A DNA stretch of 64,000 nucleotides from Gyrodactylus bullatarudis (lineage: Eukaryota > Platyhelminthes > Monogenea > Gyrodactylidea > Gyrodactylidae): assembly GCA_012064415.1 (NCBI GenBank), contig SSNU01000220.1:290708-354707 (forward strand), in the 5' to 3' direction. A program made the translations under genes and the position numbers. How positions within the stretch are numbered: position 1 is the first letter of the stretch; each line of letters opens with the position of its first letter. The notes under the pieces were generated by a model that searched no databases, had not been told where the DNA came from, and was given only the letters and a program-made list of their open reading frames with translations. Of this stretch, positions 61,750 through 64,000 are shown in pieces.

Positions 61750-62268
61750 AAAATTAATAAAATGTCATTTTCGTCAACTAAAAAATCATATGATGAAAAC
61801 AAATTATTCCACTCAAAATATCTTTTTGTTCTTTTATCCAATTCTAATAACAATTTCAAATTTGAAAAATACTATTCGAATCGAAAATAAACTTTTGAAA
61901 TTCAATTTATTCTGCTTTTATTTTCCTGATATTTATATCATATATAAGACAGTGAGGCTTTAATCTCATAAGAATATTCGAAGCAAATTTCGCTAAGAAT
62001 AATTTTGAAGAAATATTGATTTCTAAAATAAATGTTTTATATAATACACTATTTCTATACTTAATTGGCTCTTCATTGAACCACCAATTATAAAATAGAG
62101 CTCAGAAATATTTATTTTTCAAATAAACTATTTCTAAGCATCAGACTATAATTTTTATTGATCTCTCATTACCAACGTCTTCCAGTACATTATAAGGTAA
62201 GGGGTATTCTTTCAATCGATATTGGATATTTTTTTCTAACCAATCACTTTTTAGGAAAATAAACAACT
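61750..62268. promoter_or_regulatory. Shared intergenic region of divergent LRRK and BTB genes
   Basis: These 519 bp separate the LRRK ATG (-) from the BTB gene ATG (+), so they should contain both 5' UTRs and promoters unless upstream non-coding exons exist. The sequence is AT-rich, and I could not identify a clear TATA box or other element. Confidence 0.5.
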
Positions 62269-62662
62269 ATGTTACAAACATCCACATCAACTTCTACAAC
62301 CAAAAAAGAATCGAAAAGCACGAGTATTCAGGCAAAGTAAGCTAAAATTTGATTCAAAAAGTTTCCAAGTTACCAAACGATTTTTCCATCTAGCCTGGAA
62401 GAAGATCTAAAATCCCAAATGACAGAGCATCTTATGAATTTTAACGAACCCTTCTTGTTCAGTGATGCTGTTCTAGTTGCAGAAGATAAGGAACTTCATT
62501 GTCATCGGATTATTTTATCACTAAATTCCCCAGTGTTTCAACTTCTCTTCCAGAGCAGTTTCAAGGAGGCCAATTCGAAAGTTGTCAAAGTCCCAGAAGA
62601 ATATGAGGATATGCTTTCTCTACTCCGATATCTATACGAATTTAACGCAAAAGATTTTCCAT
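62269..62662 (+). CDS. BTB/POZ-domain protein, first two coding exons (partial)
   Basis: Exon 1 (62269-62336) begins ATG and encodes a Ser/Thr/Lys-rich leader. A 57-bp intron (GTAAGC ... TCTAG) joins it in phase to exon 2 (62394-62662), which ends at donor GTGAGT. Exon 2 encodes the start of a BTB domain, a dimerisation module of transcription factors and Cul3 adaptors. Visible motifs are FSDAVLVAEDKELHCHRIIL, SLNSPVFQLLFQSSFKEANS and LLRYLYEFNA. These match the BTB pattern of Asp-Val near the start, HxxIL, SxxF and the Y-x-Y/YxYT helix region. The remaining exons are not seen and may lie right of the window beyond the gypsy fragment. I cannot say which BTB subfamily it is. Confidence 0.8.
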
Positions 62663-63122
62663 GTGAGTTTTTTATCCCTCCGAGGATTTTATGATGAAAA
62701 TAAAGCTATTTCCCAATTCTCAGTCGATAAAATGTGATAATGAAACTAGATCATCGATTTATATTGATGAGCTGATTTGCTTAATAAAACAGGTTTTCTT
62801 TTCTTATCAGTTATTAAAGAGAAAAATGCGATTTTACTATTCATTTGAAGATGAACCAACATTTATTCAAAGTTGACAATTGAAGTACTCCATTAATGAA
62901 TCATACTTTCATCAAGTTACTCTACATAGGATTAATTTTTGGTATCTATACTCATAAGTAACATAAAAACAAATTCAGTAATAAACCTAATATTTTGTTG
63001 ATATCTAACTGTTTTAGTATAAGACAAAGTAATGGAACAAGACACAAGGTAGGGTGGAATGATGATATATTTGAAAAAAGGTGCAACATATAAACAAACT
63101 GAATAAAACATCTTGAGTTATT

Positions 63123-63665
63123 TTTTAACCATATCGAGTCGATATAATCGACCATGTCCTCCCCGAATTCGAATTTGGGAACAACTCGCCTCTCACTGCG
63201 CCTCGGTGCTGGGTTTTCAACAGGTGGACTTTCTTGCTGCTGGGGGAGAAGCCACTGTTTGAGTCGGGGGCGTAGTGCGGAGAGACGCTGAATATGCTCA
63301 GGCTGTGTAATTGGATAAATGTCCGCGTTGTGGAACATTCGGCTCTCATCGTTGATACTGAAATTATGGTCGCCAATCTGATTTGGCTTTGGTACGCTCG
63401 TAAAATTCGGCTGTGACCGGGCCAAACTCTTTGGAGAAAACGCGAAAGACAGACAGGTAGCTTAGTAACTGGGCCTTGTCGGTGGGTTGAAGTAGTGACT
63501 TGAACCTTTAGATATTGTCGAGATTCGGTAACAGCTTGCTGCCTGAAATAATGTATCCCAGGTATCGTACTTCGGTCTTGGCTACCTGACTTTTTGCTTC
63601 GTTGATCACGAAACCGTACTTGGCTAATAAATCTTTAACTTTGGCCAATTGTTTTTCATGTTCGA
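63123..63665 (-). mobile_element. Ty3/gypsy pol fragment with internal deletion
   Basis: On the minus strand, from about 63665 down to 63370, the frame encodes the C-terminal RT region. It has KVKDLLAKYGFVINEAKSQV and TEVRYLGYIISGSKLLPN, then after an in-frame TAA near 63511 LLSYLSVFRVFSKEFG and KAKSDW. These match the gypsy RT pattern (YLGxxIS ... FLGxxxxxxxxF). It then passes in another frame into a pol C-terminal-like tail rich in Pro, Gln and Arg (PRRSERRVVPKFEFGEDMVD). RNase H and integrase are missing between them. The GC content is higher than its surroundings. It is a dead, deleted copy, probably in an intron of the BTB gene. Confidence 0.8.
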
Positions 63666-64000
63666 ACAGGTTAACGGAGCTAAGTATTGAAACCCGATCG
63701 AATCTGAGATTTTAGTTTAATGAATTAGTTTTCGGATAATTACAGCAAAGAGGCTTGTGATAACAAGAGCATAGAATCCATGCCATAGATCATCAAGTTT
63801 GAATTCCTCATAAGCAGAAATACTGTATTTATATTTGAAGGACAATTAATAATGTAATCTTTGATGAAAAGAACTTGAATTTCAACATCCCTAGTTGTTA
63901 CCAAAAAAAGTTTAAAAATATTCACATTGGGTTGCATTTTTCGTTCTGAATGATTAATAAGAATCTCCATGTAAATCAATAAGGATTAAAAGTACAAAAA
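63666..64000. other. Right window edge, no feature recognised
   Basis: AT-rich. A 79-codon minus-strand ORF (63740-63979) has no recognisable motif and no clear splice context. It could be a worn repeat or part of the BTB intron. Confidence 0.4.

Noticed and set aside
63740..63979. 79-codon minus ORF at the right edge
   Set aside because: No recognisable domain. It could be a partial exon, but splice sites are not convincing.

Overview
This is AT-rich nuclear DNA from an animal. It shows intron-split genes with GT-AG introns (mostly 57 bp to a few kb, up to 6.7 kb), metazoan replication-dependent histone genes with the 3' stem-loop, a serotonin-type GPCR, a serine palmitoyltransferase, a LRRK/ROCO kinase, and Tc1/mariner, LINE, Penelope and Ty3/gypsy elements. 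The histone sequences and transposon mix fit an arthropod, perhaps a crustacean such as a copepod. That placement is inference and was not tested by any search.

Layout. (1) 1-3220: the 3' terminal exon of a biogenic-amine-like GPCR on the + strand; the exons for TM1-TM2 are not visible. (2) 3221-13233: gene-poor, with MITE-like elements, a GC-rich island and a LINE reverse transcriptase remnant. (3) 13234-22260: a histone cluster. It holds an H4 gene (-) with a 1-bp frameshift, H2B (+), a Tc3-like transposase relic, and two H2A genes (+) in a nearly identical ~1.49-kb direct duplication. H3 and H1 are absent from the window. (4) 22796-25054: a complete six-exon SPTLC2/LCB2-type gene (+), 549 codons. 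(5) 27192-61749: one giant LRRK-family gene (-). I could chain 31 exons with every phase consistent, giving ~3,295-3,299 residues: ankyrin, LRR, ROC, COR, kinase, WD40. (6) 62269-62662: the first two coding exons of a BTB-domain gene (+), divergent from LRRK across a ~520-bp interval, then a decayed Ty3/gypsy fragment (-).

The LRRK introns are a store of mobile DNA. Intron 5 holds a foldback element split by a 2.7-kb Penelope-like element. That element has 249-bp direct long terminal repeats, a 10-bp target-site duplication and a recognisable hammerhead ribozyme in each repeat. Its reverse transcriptase and GIY-YIG nuclease are visibly broken. Diverged relics of the same ribozyme region lie elsewhere in the gene. 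Several TA-flanked inverted-repeat elements lie in other introns and intergenic regions. One, in a kinase intron, carries internal repeats and a decayed ORF that I could not identify.

The genes do not form one pathway. The histone genes are a functional cluster with their own 3'-end signals. SPTLC2 acts in sphingolipid synthesis, LRRK in GTP-regulated kinase signalling, and the GPCR in amine signalling. All splice models are hand-made from phase and splice-site logic, with no transcript evidence.
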